From TH1177 sp042138015 (lineage in GTDB: Archaea > Thermoproteota > Nitrososphaeria > Nitrososphaerales > Nitrososphaeraceae), in contig JBHIVA010000031.1 in NCBI GenBank assembly GCA_042138015.1, positions 1-25,450 on the forward strand: a DNA stretch of 25,450 nt. The letters run 5' to 3'. A model generated the notes under the pieces. The model was not told the DNA's origin. It made no database searches and saw nothing but the letters and a program-made list of their open reading frames with translations. The position numbers and the translations under genes are program-made. The stretch's first letter is position 1. Every line of letters begins with the position of its first letter. Below are positions 7,842 through 16,041 of the stretch, piece after piece.

Positions 7842-8573
7842 AAGATCTTCTACCACAAAGAACCGTTATAGAAGAAGATCAAATATTTTATGAATTTCCT
7901 TGGAGTTATGTAAGGAGCACATTTCAAACTAATCTAAGAGTTTGATAAAAAAATTATCAAAGATAACTTCAGATCTCTCTGGATATATCTCAGAAAGGAG
8001 AGATGAATATCTTACCATTAAGCATATCATTAGCTAAACACTATAAAGAAATTTTATTATGTAAATAGTGACTGTTGGGGTAATTGGAAAATGATAAGGT
8101 ATATCTTGGTGTTGAAGATGGGTCATAATCAATATCAGAAACAGAAAGATAGTGGTGTTAGAGATGGAAGATAGATCATTCAACAGAGAGAAAATAAATA
8201 CTATGCTTAGAAGTGCTAACGATAGACCTATAATAATAATTATTTTACTTGTATAGTTCTGGATTGCAAATTGGTGCAGTATTTCAACTCTAACTCAGAA
8301 ATTTTGTAAGAAATGATAAACTTCGGTTGTATAACATATCAGTGTATGAAAGGTATAGAAAATCTAACCCTTAAGAATTATATACTACAGAATGTGACTT
8401 ATTAATAGACTCTTTCTCAGAGTGTCTAAGGTATACCACAGATATACAGCGTGAAAATAACGAAAGAGAATTTTATAATCAAGATATGTATACTAAAATG
8501 AATCAATTAAAACCAGCATTAAAATAAAAATATAATACAATTAATTCAAAATATACAATCTAACACAAAGAAA
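7842..8573 (+). pseudogene. decayed tyrosine recombinase (integrase)
   Basis: No frame is open, but fragments in successive frames follow the order of thaumarchaeal integrases. They are RSSTTKNRYRRR at 7842 (core-binding domain), KHIIS near 8018, NWKMI, then RSFNREKINTMLRSANDR at 8173. YSSGLQIGAV at 8252 contains the region of the first catalytic Arg, here Gln. STLTQ follows, then LRLYNISVYERYRKSNP at 8321 and ECDLLIDSFSECLRY after an in-frame TAA. At least four frame changes and several stops separate them. A possible C-terminal remnant (LDYS) lies near 8722 but is not convincing. It marks an old integration event; no intact att site is recognised next to it. Confidence 0.75.
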
Positions 8574-8784
8574 ATTTAATTATTTTATTTGAGTTACATG
8601 TAACAAGTTGTTTACGATAGAAAAATATCATCTCAAGTATTTTCTAATTCGTTTGATTTAACTTTTCATAAAAATGAATGCTGTTATGATAGGCATTGTA
8701 TTGAGTTTTGGATTATAGTTTAAATCATTTTGAGCAGTATTGAAAGGAGAAGTTTTCGCAAATTAAGATCAAAGAAATAATTAT

Positions 8785-9054
8785 TATTAAGGTCAGATGA
8801 TAGAAATTCACTTTATGGAGTAAAACAGAGATACGGCTTTATCTGATCGTATTGGATTTCCTGATGTTCTTTAGGGAATTTTCGATGGAGAAAATAAAAA
8901 ATAACTTGAAGAAATTGAAAATAAATTATTTGAAGGAATAGATAAAGAGCAAATATTGAATAATGCTCTAAATTTGTTGAAGGAACAGGATTTTGATAAG
9001 TTAAATAAATTATTATTTCAAGATTCAAAAAGTATGGTGCTGGTTTTGTGTTGA
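8785..9054 (+). pseudogene. decayed reading frame with in-frame stops
   Basis: One frame reads as protein-like text interrupted by stops but not by frameshifts. NRDTALSDRIGFPDVL is followed by TAG at about 8872, then GIFDGENKK, TAA at 8902, and an open, charged helical stretch from 8905 to the TGA at 9052, including EIENKLFEGIDKEQILNNAL and LKEQDFDKLNKLL. The last part has no usual start codon. I do not recognise the family. It probably decayed together with the neighbouring integrase. The antisense open frame over this region is hydrophobic only because it mirrors the charged one. Confidence 0.4.
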
Positions 9055-9345
9055 TAATAGTAATCGTTATATTATTGGTATTAATAGGAGAAGGGTTTGG
9101 ATGGGTTTAATAACAATTAGAAACAAATTCAATCGCCGTCTTTACTATCAAAACTAAATCCTTATTTTTATAAATTAAATAAAATAGAGTAAATTCATCT
9201 AAATTCTTTACTCTTATATCTAACTAATTTTTCTAAATAAATAACATTAGTTTATTCATAAAAAGATTATACTATTAGACTATATTCAAACAATCCATAA
9301 TGTTTATTCGTACGTTAGATGTAATAGATATTATGTAATAGAACA
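9055..9345. other. intergenic, promoter side of secreted-protein gene
   Basis: The stretch is AT-rich with no gene visible. TTATGTAATAGAACA immediately precedes the ATG at 9346, with an A/T-rich possible TATA about 25-35 nt upstream. No Shine-Dalgarno sequence is present. Confidence 0.35.
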
Positions 9346-9751
9346 ATGACTTCTAAAACAAAAACAGGTTCAATGTTCCTGTTAGCAGCAGTATTAGTTG
9401 CTGGAACAATATCTATGACTATTCCCTCCTCATTCGCTCTACCCTACGTTCCAGACTTCACAGACCCATATGTTAAGGACCAAAAGAAAAAAGGCACCAG
9501 ATGTAAACATACAGAAAATTAAATGTACCAATAGCAACTTAAACGTAAACGGTGTAGATGTTAACCAATTACCTCAAGAAGAACCAGTAGCAAGTGGAGC
9601 ACAACCAGATGAAGTTGGTGCTGCACAAAATAGAGATGGGAATGGATTTTTTGATGGTGGTCTCAACATAGATAGAAATCTAGTAAATATCTGTGCAAAC
9701 ATAAATCTTAACGGACAAGAAGACGGCTTCCCAATATGCATAAGATGTTAA
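9346..9751 (+). pseudogene. secreted small protein split by a single-base frameshift
   Basis: The first frame encodes a clear signal peptide (MTSKTKTGSMFLLAAVLVAG, then a cleavable SSFA/LPYV) and runs to a TAA at 9520. The mature domain continues in the +1 frame to the TAA at 9749. It contains KIKCTNSNLNVNGVDVN, a Pro/Gly/Ala-rich centre, NICANINLNG and FPICIRC, with four cysteines. The frames meet at an A-rich run around 9480-9491 (CAAAAGAAAAAAGG); one A fewer would join them into a protein of about 134 aa. This may be a true lesion, a phase-variable tract, recoding, or an assembly error. The mature part resembles small secreted thaumarchaeal proteins with Asn-rich beta repeats; function unknown. 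Confidence 0.65.
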
Positions 9752-10057
9752 ATAATTTCTACTCACTATTTTTTAATAATTTTTATAAATTGATAAATCT
9801 ATATTAGAATGATATTATAGGGTTAAAGAGATATTGATTTTAGCGTGTCTGATAATTAAGATGATTGATAAGGAATTTTGATTGTGAATATGTGCTGAAG
9901 AAGCAGGCAAAGACCCTCTAACCTTCAGACAGAGGAAGGCGATATAAAAGCACTTAATCATATGAAAACATACAAGATAATCACGTAGTTAGATGTATTA
10001 TATTCAATAATTAATTATAATAACAACATAAATACATGTAAGATATCTGTTCTATTT
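9752..10057. other. intergenic with possible coding scrap
   Basis: Mostly AT-rich. A locally GC-richer island at 9893-9945 reads CAEEAGKDPLTFRQRKAI before a stop and also contains a 5-bp hairpin (CCTTC/GAAGG). It may be the end of a decayed gene, but it is too short to assign. A TATA-like ATTAATTATAAT near 10010 could drive the next gene. Confidence 0.3.
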
Positions 10058-10933
10058 TTGAAGAAATTGAACATTAGCTATGAGACTGTCAAAGCAAATG
10101 ATAATAATGATGAAGAGAGCAATAAAGATAATCTTGCTAACAGTATTGATAACGACTCTAACAATATGAGCAATAATCCTGAATTTACTGGAATAAACCC
10201 TAAAAAAAATATCAATTCCGTTTTTGAAGAAATCATAGAAAAAAATTTTGTTTCAAAACTAAAAGAAATCCGTAAAAATGAGAATAACTTGGGACAAACG
10301 CAGCTTTTGGTTGTAGGATTAGGGAGCGGGAGTACTGTCAGTTTGTTAGTTGAAAAGTTTGCAACTTTCCAAGAAGAGGATAAAGAAAGACTCGGTTTTA
10401 TACCTACATCTTATCAGATAAAGCTTGTGGGAGAACAGTCAGGATTAAAATTTTTAGATGAATCAAAAATTATTGATATAGATTTAGTAATAGATGGGGC
10501 AGATCAGATAGATTCAAAATTGAATATGATAAAAGGGGGAGGAGGAGCGTTATTTAAAGAAAAAATACTAATGCAGTCTGCAAAAGAAAAGATAATAATT
10601 GCAGATTCACAAAAATATGTGTCTTCATTTACGATACCTGTTCCTGTAGAGGTACATCCTTTTGCTAGATCAGCTGTTTCTAAAAAAATTGGGGATTTAG
10701 GGGGAAATCCAAAGATAAGATTTTTAAAAAAAGGATATCCATTCATAACAGAAAATGGTAATATGATTTTAGATACACAATTTGCTAAATTAAAAAAAGA
10801 AGAAATTCCTTCTCTGGAAGGGAAAATTAAGAATATTTCAGGAGTGATAGAAGTGGGATTATTTTCTAGTACAGAAAATTCAACATATTATAGTCTTAAA
10901 GATGATGGAACTTTTTCTAAACAAATGTGTTAA
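10058..10933 (+). CDS. rpiA: ribose-5-phosphate isomerase A
   Basis: This enzyme interconverts ribose 5-phosphate and ribulose 5-phosphate, supplying ribose for nucleotides. The family's motifs are intact. GLGSGST (87-93) is the phosphate loop, DGADQID (146-152) carries the catalytic Asp, and KGGGGALFKEK (159-169) carries the catalytic Lys and Glu. PVPVEVHPFA follows near residue 195. RpiA is usually about 225-235 aa. Here a TTG at 10058 gives 291 aa with about 50 Asn/Asp/Glu-rich N-terminal residues, while ATG at 10166 gives 255 aa and is a likely alternative start. No ribosome binding site decides between them. It converges with the amidohydrolase gene. Confidence 0.9.
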   Translation: MKKLNISYETVKANDNNDEESNKDNLANSIDNDSNNMSNNPEFTGINPKKNINSVFEEIIEKNFVSKLKEIRKNENNLGQTQLLVVGLGSGSTVSLLVEKFATFQEEDKERLGFIPTSYQIKLVGEQSGLKFLDESKIIDIDLVIDGADQIDSKLNMIKGGGGALFKEKILMQSAKEKIIIADSQKYVSSFTIPVPVEVHPFARSAVSKKIGDLGGNPKIRFLKKGYPFITENGNMILDTQFAKLKKEEIPSLEGKIKNISGVIEVGLFSSTENSTYYSLKDDGTFSKQMC

Positions 10934-10973
10934 TATTGTTTTATCATGTATAGGAAGGTATCAAAGGTCAAAT

Positions 10974-10993
10974 TAAAAAAAAGTTATAAAAAA
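10974..10993 (-). terminator. poly-U terminator after the cyclic amidohydrolase gene
   Basis: On the minus strand the stop codon is followed by two T tracts (TTTTTT and TTTTTTTT) separated by ATAAC. Oligo-U without a hairpin is the usual archaeal intrinsic termination signal. Confidence 0.5.
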
Positions 10994-12481
10994 TTAAGTA
11001 AAACGAGGGATGAATTTTCCATGACCCAGTAACTCTTCATTTACAATAAAATTTTCTGTTATTATTTTACCTCTAGAAATTGTCATAATTGGCCATCCTT
11101 GAAATTCCCATCCATCATATATTGTGTAATCTGAATACGACTGTAATATTTCAGGTGTAACTTTTTTTCTTAGACCTAGATCTACGATCACTAGGTCAGC
11201 ATCTGAACCGATTTGTATTGTACCTTTTTGTGGATACATTTTAAAGATTTTTGAAGTGTTATAACTTGATACTTCTGTTACTTTCTCTAAAGTTAGTCTT
11301 CCTTTGTTTACTCCTTCGCTTAATAATACAGGAAGCATTGTAGCAAGACCTGGAAAACCAGAGAGAGAGTTTAATAAAGGATTTTCGTCTGCAATTTTAA
11401 GGGATAATTTATTTGCTACATGATCTGTTCCTATGGTATCTATTATTCCATTTCTTAGAGCATACCATATACTTTGAACGTCATGTTTAGATCTTAGGGG
11501 TGGTACAACTTTACCTTTTAGATTTTCATATTCGTAACTATGGGTTAAATAGTGAGGACAGGTTTCAATATAAAGATTACAGCCCCCTTTTTCTCTTTCT
11601 TCAATGATGGCATCTATTGCAGCACTAGAACCAACATGAACAAAATATATTTTAGATTTATATTTTCTAGCAAGGTTAGATATTTTCTTGATACTATTTG
11701 CTTCAGATTCAACCGGTCTGCATCTAGACCAAATTTCAAGTAGATTTTGATTTACTTTTTCTTTTATTTTTTTATTTTTAAAATTTGTAATTGAAGAATT
11801 TGGTTTTTTTGTATATAAATTTTGGTTAACTATATTTTCTTGAATCATTTTGTAACATAATTGAGGATCTTCGGCATGTACCAATAATATATTATTAAAA
11901 TCAAATGTAATAGTTTTTACAATATCTTCAAGAAAATCATCTGTTATGTCTACAATTCCACTTCGAACCTTTTTCTCATCTGGGTTTAGATCCATATGAA
12001 TATGATTTAGACCAGAGCCTAGATTCATATACAATTTGAAGGAATTTATTCCAATTTTTTCATTCAAAAAATTTACATCATCTAGATGATCTCTTTTTAG
12101 AATGGATGGATGGACTGAATAATCAATATAGTGATTAGTAAGACTATTTTCTAATTGTGTTGAGATACTATTCTCATATGAGGAATCCAATCTTAACATC
12201 CTAATAATTGTTGTAACTCCTCCAATAGCTGCTGATCTCGATTCTGTTTGTGCAGCATTTTGTATTGGAGAATATACTCCATAATGCACATGAGGATCAA
12301 TTAAACCAGGAATTATGAATCTATTTGAAGCATTAATAATCTTGTCGGGTGAAAAATTTTCTATGTTTTTCGTAAGGTTTTTTATCTTACCATTTTCTAT
12401 TATAATATTTGTTTGTATTATACCAACTTTTGGTATAACTATATTTCCATTTTTTATTAAAAGGTCACAAGAATTTTCCAT
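10994..12481 (-). CDS. cyclic amidohydrolase (dihydroorotase/dihydropyrimidinase/allantoinase type)
   Basis: This 495-aa enzyme has the complete binuclear metal centre of cyclic amidohydrolases. DPHVHYG gives His64 and His66, SFKLYMN gives the carboxylated Lys149, LLVHAEDP gives His202, YFVHVGS gives His282, and GTDHVA gives Asp353. RPVESEA (255-261), CPHYLTH (309-314) and PPLR (327-330) are also conserved. Such enzymes hydrolyse cyclic amides in pyrimidine synthesis or in pyrimidine/hydantoin breakdown. Length and the DPHVHYG form fit dihydropyrimidinase, hydantoinase or allantoinase at least as well as dihydroorotase. No pyr genes are adjacent, so the substrate is not settled. The gene is monocistronic with a poly-U tail. 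Confidence 0.8.
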   Translation of the reverse strand: MENSCDLLIKNGNIVIPKVGIIQTNIIIENGKIKNLTKNIENFSPDKIINASNRFIIPGLIDPHVHYGVYSPIQNAAQTESRSAAIGGVTTIIRMLRLDSSYENSISTQLENSLTNHYIDYSVHPSILKRDHLDDVNFLNEKIGINSFKLYMNLGSGLNHIHMDLNPDEKKVRSGIVDITDDFLEDIVKTITFDFNNILLVHAEDPQLCYKMIQENIVNQNLYTKKPNSSITNFKNKKIKEKVNQNLLEIWSRCRPVESEANSIKKISNLARKYKSKIYFVHVGSSAAIDAIIEEREKGGCNLYIETCPHYLTHSYEYENLKGKVVPPLRSKHDVQSIWYALRNGIIDTIGTDHVANKLSLKIADENPLLNSLSGFPGLATMLPVLLSEGVNKGRLTLEKVTEVSSYNTSKIFKMYPQKGTIQIGSDADLVIVDLGLRKKVTPEILQSYSDYTIYDGWEFQGWPIMTISRGKIITENFIVNEELLGHGKFIPRFT

Positions 12482-12593
12482 TACTGATTTCTTTGAAAAA
12501 AGTATTTAAGTTGAGTAATAATAAGTTATTATTTAAGATTGAAAAAGTTAGGATTTTTAATGGAAGATAAATTTACATTTAAATTAATTTAGG

Positions 12594-12609
12594 TTAAAAA
12601 ATAAAAAAG
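12594..12609 (-). terminator. poly-U terminator after NirK fusion gene
   Basis: Immediately after the stop, the minus strand reads CTTTTTTATTTTTTAA, two runs of six T. This fits an archaeal oligo-U terminator for a highly expressed gene. Confidence 0.55.
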
Positions 12610-12610
12610 T

Positions 12611-14296
12611 TTAGGCTACAGTGACTTTGCCTGTCATAAATGGATGTAAAGTACACCAGTAGTCAAATTCACCTGCATCATTAAAGGTATTTTCCCATGT
12701 TCCTGCAGCTGCTATTATACTAGAATCAAATGCTGGAGGATCAGTACTTCCTGAACCTCCTTGTGTTACAGTATGAATTGTTGCATCCTCGTTTGTCCAA
12801 GTCACTGTGGTGCCTGGGCTAATGGTTATCTGATTTGGTGAGTAAAAACGTTCAGGATCATCGGGAGTTGGATTGGATGCTCCTGAAGGTATAACTACGG
12901 CTTCTTGTGCAAAGGCTAGGGTTGCATTCATCATGCCAGTGTCATTTCCCATCATACCTGTATCGTTACCCATCATATCGTCTTGTGCAAAGGCTAGGGT
13001 TGCATTCATCATGCCAGTGTCATTTCCCATCATACCTGTATCGTTACCCATCATATCGTCTTGTGCAAAGGCTAGGGTTGCATTCATCGTTTCACCAGCC
13101 ATCATTGATTCGCTTGCATTAGCTTCTACCGCAGCAACGTCTGTTGCATTGCCACTGGTAGTTGCGTTAGCTTCTACTACCATAGATACTGGTTTTGCCC
13201 AGTCTGCTACAGCACTTTCACTGCCTTTAGGAGCTACTGCTGTTCCTGGTGGATGATCAGTCGATGTTGAATTTTCATCACCTATTACTGCAAAAGCAGC
13301 ACCTTTAACAACGTGGTTCATATTGTGATCTACACCAACATAAGTACCTGCTTCTGGGAATGTTGCCTCAAATACAGATGCAGAACCTGGAGGTACCCAC
13401 CATGTTTCATCCATAATGTCTTGAGTTCCATAGTCATCACCAGAAGGAGTTGCACCATCTCTTGTTGTTATCATTCCAGATATAAAGTGGAAAGCAACGC
13501 CATCATTTGGACCTGGACTAAGAACATACCATCTTGTAAGTTCGCCTGGTTTTACCTTAAACAATTCAGGATTTTCATTTAATACTATTTTTGATTGTTC
13601 ACCAATGCTTGGTACGTATTTGTGAGCCATTCCGTTCGTTAAGATAAGGTCTGGTTGATCAGTAGCAAATTTAGTGATATCAAAAGTTCCGGTTACACCG
13701 TCAGTTCCTACGAACAATCCCTTATCTGCACTGTTGAATACCTCACCGAAAGATAGATAGAACTCTTTTGCTGGTTCTTCATCCTCTGGATGTACAACTA
13801 CTGCACCATACATTCCATTAGCAATATGTTCCCATACACCGTTTAATGCATCTGCACCACAGTGATACATCCATGCACCTGGATTATTAGCATGCAAAGT
13901 TACATGCCTGCTTTCACCTGGAGGTATATTTCCTGAAAGAACATTGCTTGGACCTATTCCTGCATGGAAGTCCAGACTATGTATTGTTTTACCGTCGTTT
14001 CTGATAGTAATATTCAAAACATCACCTACATCCGCAGCGATAACGGGGGCTGGAATCGTACCGTTAAATGTCATTGCGGCATATTCTATTCCGCCTGGAT
14101 GTAATATATTATCTGGAGCAACTTTAACAACATGCTCATTCGCAACCAATAAAACTTGTTTTACTGGTCCTTCATCTTCGGCATCTTCTTCTTGTGCCAT
14201 TACTTTTTGAATTAATGGTATTCCTGTAGTAAGTGGACTAGATAAAAGTCCAGCTACAAGAATGCCCACTAGCATTCCGGTTAAGAGTAGTTTCAT
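12611..14296 (-). CDS. nirK: NirK-type multicopper oxidase fused to C-terminal plastocyanin domain
   Basis: This 561-aa secreted protein starts with a signal peptide (hydrophobic 3-33, ending MAQ). Two cupredoxin domains follow as in copper nitrite reductase. Type 1 ligands are His106, Cys146, His157 and Met162. Type 2 ligands are probably His111, His145 and a late His (328), with catalytic Asp109 and His270. A linker (about 372-465) is rich in Asn, Thr, Met and Ala with N-glycosylation sequons. A third cupredoxin (466-561) has plastocyanin ligands His508, Cys548, His551 and Met554. Thaumarchaeal NirK is thought to act in or near ammonia oxidation and NO handling. The fused blue-copper domain would allow direct electron delivery. 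The linker carries a 26-aa tandem repeat. Confidence 0.9.
   Translation of the reverse strand: MKLLLTGMLVGILVAGLLSSPLTTGIPLIQKVMAQEEDAEDEGPVKQVLLVANEHVVKVAPDNILHPGGIEYAAMTFNGTIPAPVIAADVGDVLNITIRNDGKTIHSLDFHAGIGPSNVLSGNIPPGESRHVTLHANNPGAWMYHCGADALNGVWEHIANGMYGAVVVHPEDEEPAKEFYLSFGEVFNSADKGLFVGTDGVTGTFDITKFATDQPDLILTNGMAHKYVPSIGEQSKIVLNENPELFKVKPGELTRWYVLSPGPNDGVAFHFISGMITTRDGATPSGDDYGTQDIMDETWWVPPGSASVFEATFPEAGTYVGVDHNMNHVVKGAAFAVIGDENSTSTDHPPGTAVAPKGSESAVADWAKPVSMVVEANATTSGNATDVAAVEANASESMMAGETMNATLAFAQDDMMGNDTGMMGNDTGMMNATLAFAQDDMMGNDTGMMGNDTGMMNATLAFAQEAVVIPSGASNPTPDDPERFYSPNQITISPGTTVTWTNEDATIHTVTQGGSGSTDPPAFDSSIIAAAGTWENTFNDAGEFDYWCTLHPFMTGKVTVA
12903..13088 (-). repeat. 78-bp tandem repeat in the NirK linker
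   Basis: Copies begin at 12903, 12981 and 13059 with a period of exactly 78 bp. The first two look identical and the third is cut after 30 bp. In protein terms each unit is 26 aa: NATLAFAQDD plus two copies of the heptad MMGNDTG and a final MM. The period is a multiple of three, so copy number can change without breaking the frame. The near identity of the copies points to recent expansion. Confidence 0.95.
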
Positions 14297-14317
14297 TATG
14301 AGAAATTCCCTTTTATT

Positions 14318-14333
14318 CCTATATAATGTTTTT
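14318..14333 (-). promoter_or_regulatory. TATA-like box upstream of nirK
   Basis: On the minus strand AAAACATTATATAGGA lies about 25-35 nt before the ATG, so the transcript would have a very short leader. A purine run AAAAGGGA lies between the two and may assist initiation. Confidence 0.4.
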
Positions 14334-14523
14334 CCTAAATTATATTATTATAAAATCTCCACTATAGATAAATAATAGAAAAATATTTTATAATGCTTAT
14401 CATTCATATAAAAAATTGTAATAATTTACTTTTAAATTATAATTATTAAAGGTCCACGAAATGTAAATTCCCTCAATTTAATTATGATAAATTTATTTAT
14501 AATTTAAGAAGACAAATCCTTGT

Positions 14524-14596
14524 GGGCTGGTAGTTCAGGGGTAGCAATGTTCGGTTCGCATCCGAAAGGTCGCGGGTTCAAATCCCGCCCAGTCCA
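14524..14596 (+). tRNA. tRNA-Ala(CGC)
   Basis: A complete, intronless 73-nt cloverleaf. Acceptor GGGCTGG pairs with CCAGTCC with the G3-U70 wobble that identifies alanine tRNAs, and the discriminator is A. The anticodon arm is TTCGG-TTCGCAT-CCGAA, giving anticodon CGC (reads GCG). The T arm is GCGGG-TTCAAAT-CCCGC. CCA is not encoded. It is followed without a gap by a degraded copy of its own 3' half and, 340 bp later, by an integrase gene, so it was probably used as an integration site. Confidence 0.95.
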
Positions 14597-14634
14597 TCGT
14601 CTTGCATTCGAAAGGTTTCGAGTTCAAATGTCGC
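14597..14634 (+). repeat. degraded copy of tRNA-Ala 3' half (att remnant)
   Basis: These 38 bases align without gaps to 14551-14588 of the tRNA gene, from the anticodon stem to the end of the T stem, with 29 matches by eye (for example CGAAAGGT and AGTTCAAAT). The copy cannot form a tRNA. A tandem 3'-half duplicate directly after a tRNA gene is the footprint left when an element integrates there and is later lost or eroded. Confidence 0.7.
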
Positions 14635-14978
14635 TTAATATTATAATTTTCTTATAAGTTTGCTCTCTTGTAAAAGACATTTATTTTATCTATTCTTAAG
14701 AATTTTCTTAAGATAATAATATGGAACCAATGCAATTGCTATGATTTTTCTTAATTATTAAAAATTTTTCTGAATATGATAAAGCATCATCTTAAGAATA
14801 ATAAATTGGTTTAGTGTAATGTTTATTATTTGGGTTAACCAAATTAAAATAATAAAATGCTGTCGGTTAAAACTGAAACAAAGAGCAATAAAGATTTAAA
14901 GAAAAATTGGATAAGTGTTGGTGCCAGTATAAAGAAAAATTAAGTCGATCTTTTTAATCGCCAACTTGATAATTTACA
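14635..14978. other. AT-rich spacer before integrase, with palindrome and tiny ORF
   Basis: No established gene. It contains an 8-bp palindrome GGTTAACC (14833-14840) inside TTGGGTTAACCAAA, a possible operator for the integrase. A 28-codon frame (14857-14943, starting MLSVKTETKSNKDLKKNW) ends 35 bp before the integrase start; it is short and unverified. Confidence 0.35.
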
Positions 14979-15860
14979 ATGCAAAACATAAATGATTTAT
15001 GTAATTTATTAATAGAAGGTAAACTTCGAAGAATATCAGATGATGAGCAAGTTCAAGTAATGAATATACAATATCAAACTACAAATTTGGCAACAGCACA
15101 AGTAGGCCAAAAGTTTGACTTTTGGAAGCAAGTAGATGAACAGGATTTACTCAATTGGTTATTGGGAAGATATCATCCACATACAGCAAAATGCTATTAT
15201 AGTTATTATATTAGATATGTTGATACCTTTTTTAGTCCAATAGTAGACGTAGAATTATTTAAATTAGCAAAACATAAACGTTCACGGATTCTTCAATCAA
15301 TCAAAAGATTTGGAGATTATTATGCATATAGATATGGAAATAAAGATGTAAAGAATTTAATTGCAAGAATTATCGAAAGATATGATCTTAATAGAGATTT
15401 AGATCAAAAGGATCGCATATACCTTGTAAGCCCTCAATTTGTTGAAGAAAAAATTTCAAAGATAATGAGAATTCCTGGTGATATTGGCTTTACTTGTAGA
15501 ATTGGATTATTTTCTGGTTTACGTGAATCAGAAATTTCTTACATAAAGCAAAAAGAAATCTGTAGTCAATCGTTTGGATGTCAATGCGATAAATTGCATG
15601 TTGCTTTCTGTAATAATGGGCTTTGTGTAATTGCAATAAATTGGACAAGAGGTCAGAAAAAAGCATTAGCAACAATACTACCTACGCAATATTGGGAAAA
15701 ACTAAGAAACCTGCAAAGGTTTGACTATTATGATATTCAAGCTGCCCATAAAATTCTTAAAAGAGAAACAGGTATTGCATATATTGTTTTAAGAAAAATT
15801 CACTACAATGTAATTAGATTTAAGACTGCCTTTGAGGTCTCCTTCCTGGCCAACTTATAA
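14979..15860 (+). CDS. tyrosine recombinase (archaeal integrase), C-terminally truncated
   Basis: This 293-aa protein resembles archaeal tyrosine integrases. The core-binding part includes NWLLGRYHPHTAKCYYSYY (59-77). The catalytic part has GLFSGLRESEI with Arg182, the TRGQKKA beta-hairpin with the catalytic Lys (227/228), and LRKIHYNV with the His-x-x-Arg equivalent (Arg272-Lys-x-His275). The protein stops at FEVSFLANL, just before the region that should hold the last catalytic motif and the nucleophilic tyrosine, so it is probably inactive or a remnant. It sits beside tRNA-Ala and its partial copy, which fits an element that used that tRNA. Confidence 0.75.
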   Translation: MQNINDLCNLLIEGKLRRISDDEQVQVMNIQYQTTNLATAQVGQKFDFWKQVDEQDLLNWLLGRYHPHTAKCYYSYYIRYVDTFFSPIVDVELFKLAKHKRSRILQSIKRFGDYYAYRYGNKDVKNLIARIIERYDLNRDLDQKDRIYLVSPQFVEEKISKIMRIPGDIGFTCRIGLFSGLRESEISYIKQKEICSQSFGCQCDKLHVAFCNNGLCVIAINWTRGQKKALATILPTQYWEKLRNLQRFDYYDIQAAHKILKRETGIAYIVLRKIHYNVIRFKTAFEVSFLANL

Positions 15861-16041
15861 TAATTTATAATGTTTGCTTATTTGCTTTACTAAAAATCTA
15901 AATTTTTTAAGGATAAACTTTCAATCTAGAATTAATTTAATACGAATTTTTAATATTGCATAAAAAATATTTTCTTTATTTTTGATTTATTGATATGTAA
16001 TAATTATTATCTTCTAACTATCTGTCTAATTTAATAATATC
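15861..16041. other. intergenic after integrase
   Basis: AT-rich DNA between two genes that converge. I looked in all plus frames for the missing integrase C-terminus and did not find it. The minus-strand neighbour ends here. Confidence 0.4.

Noticed and set aside
8813..9028. Hydrophobic minus-strand frame that could look like a membrane protein
   Set aside because: It lies opposite a charged, helix-like decayed frame on the plus strand; hydrophobic antisense text is the expected mirror of such a sequence.
9893..9945. GC-richer island reading CAEEAGKDPLTFRQRKAI, considered as a transposase (TnpB) tail
   Set aside because: Too short, no zinc-finger or catalytic motif and no terminal structures nearby; left as an intergenic note.
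12873..13256. Open plus-strand frame with internal repeats opposite nirK
   Set aside because: It is the antisense shadow of the 78-bp repeat in the nirK linker; its repeats and composition follow entirely from the real gene.
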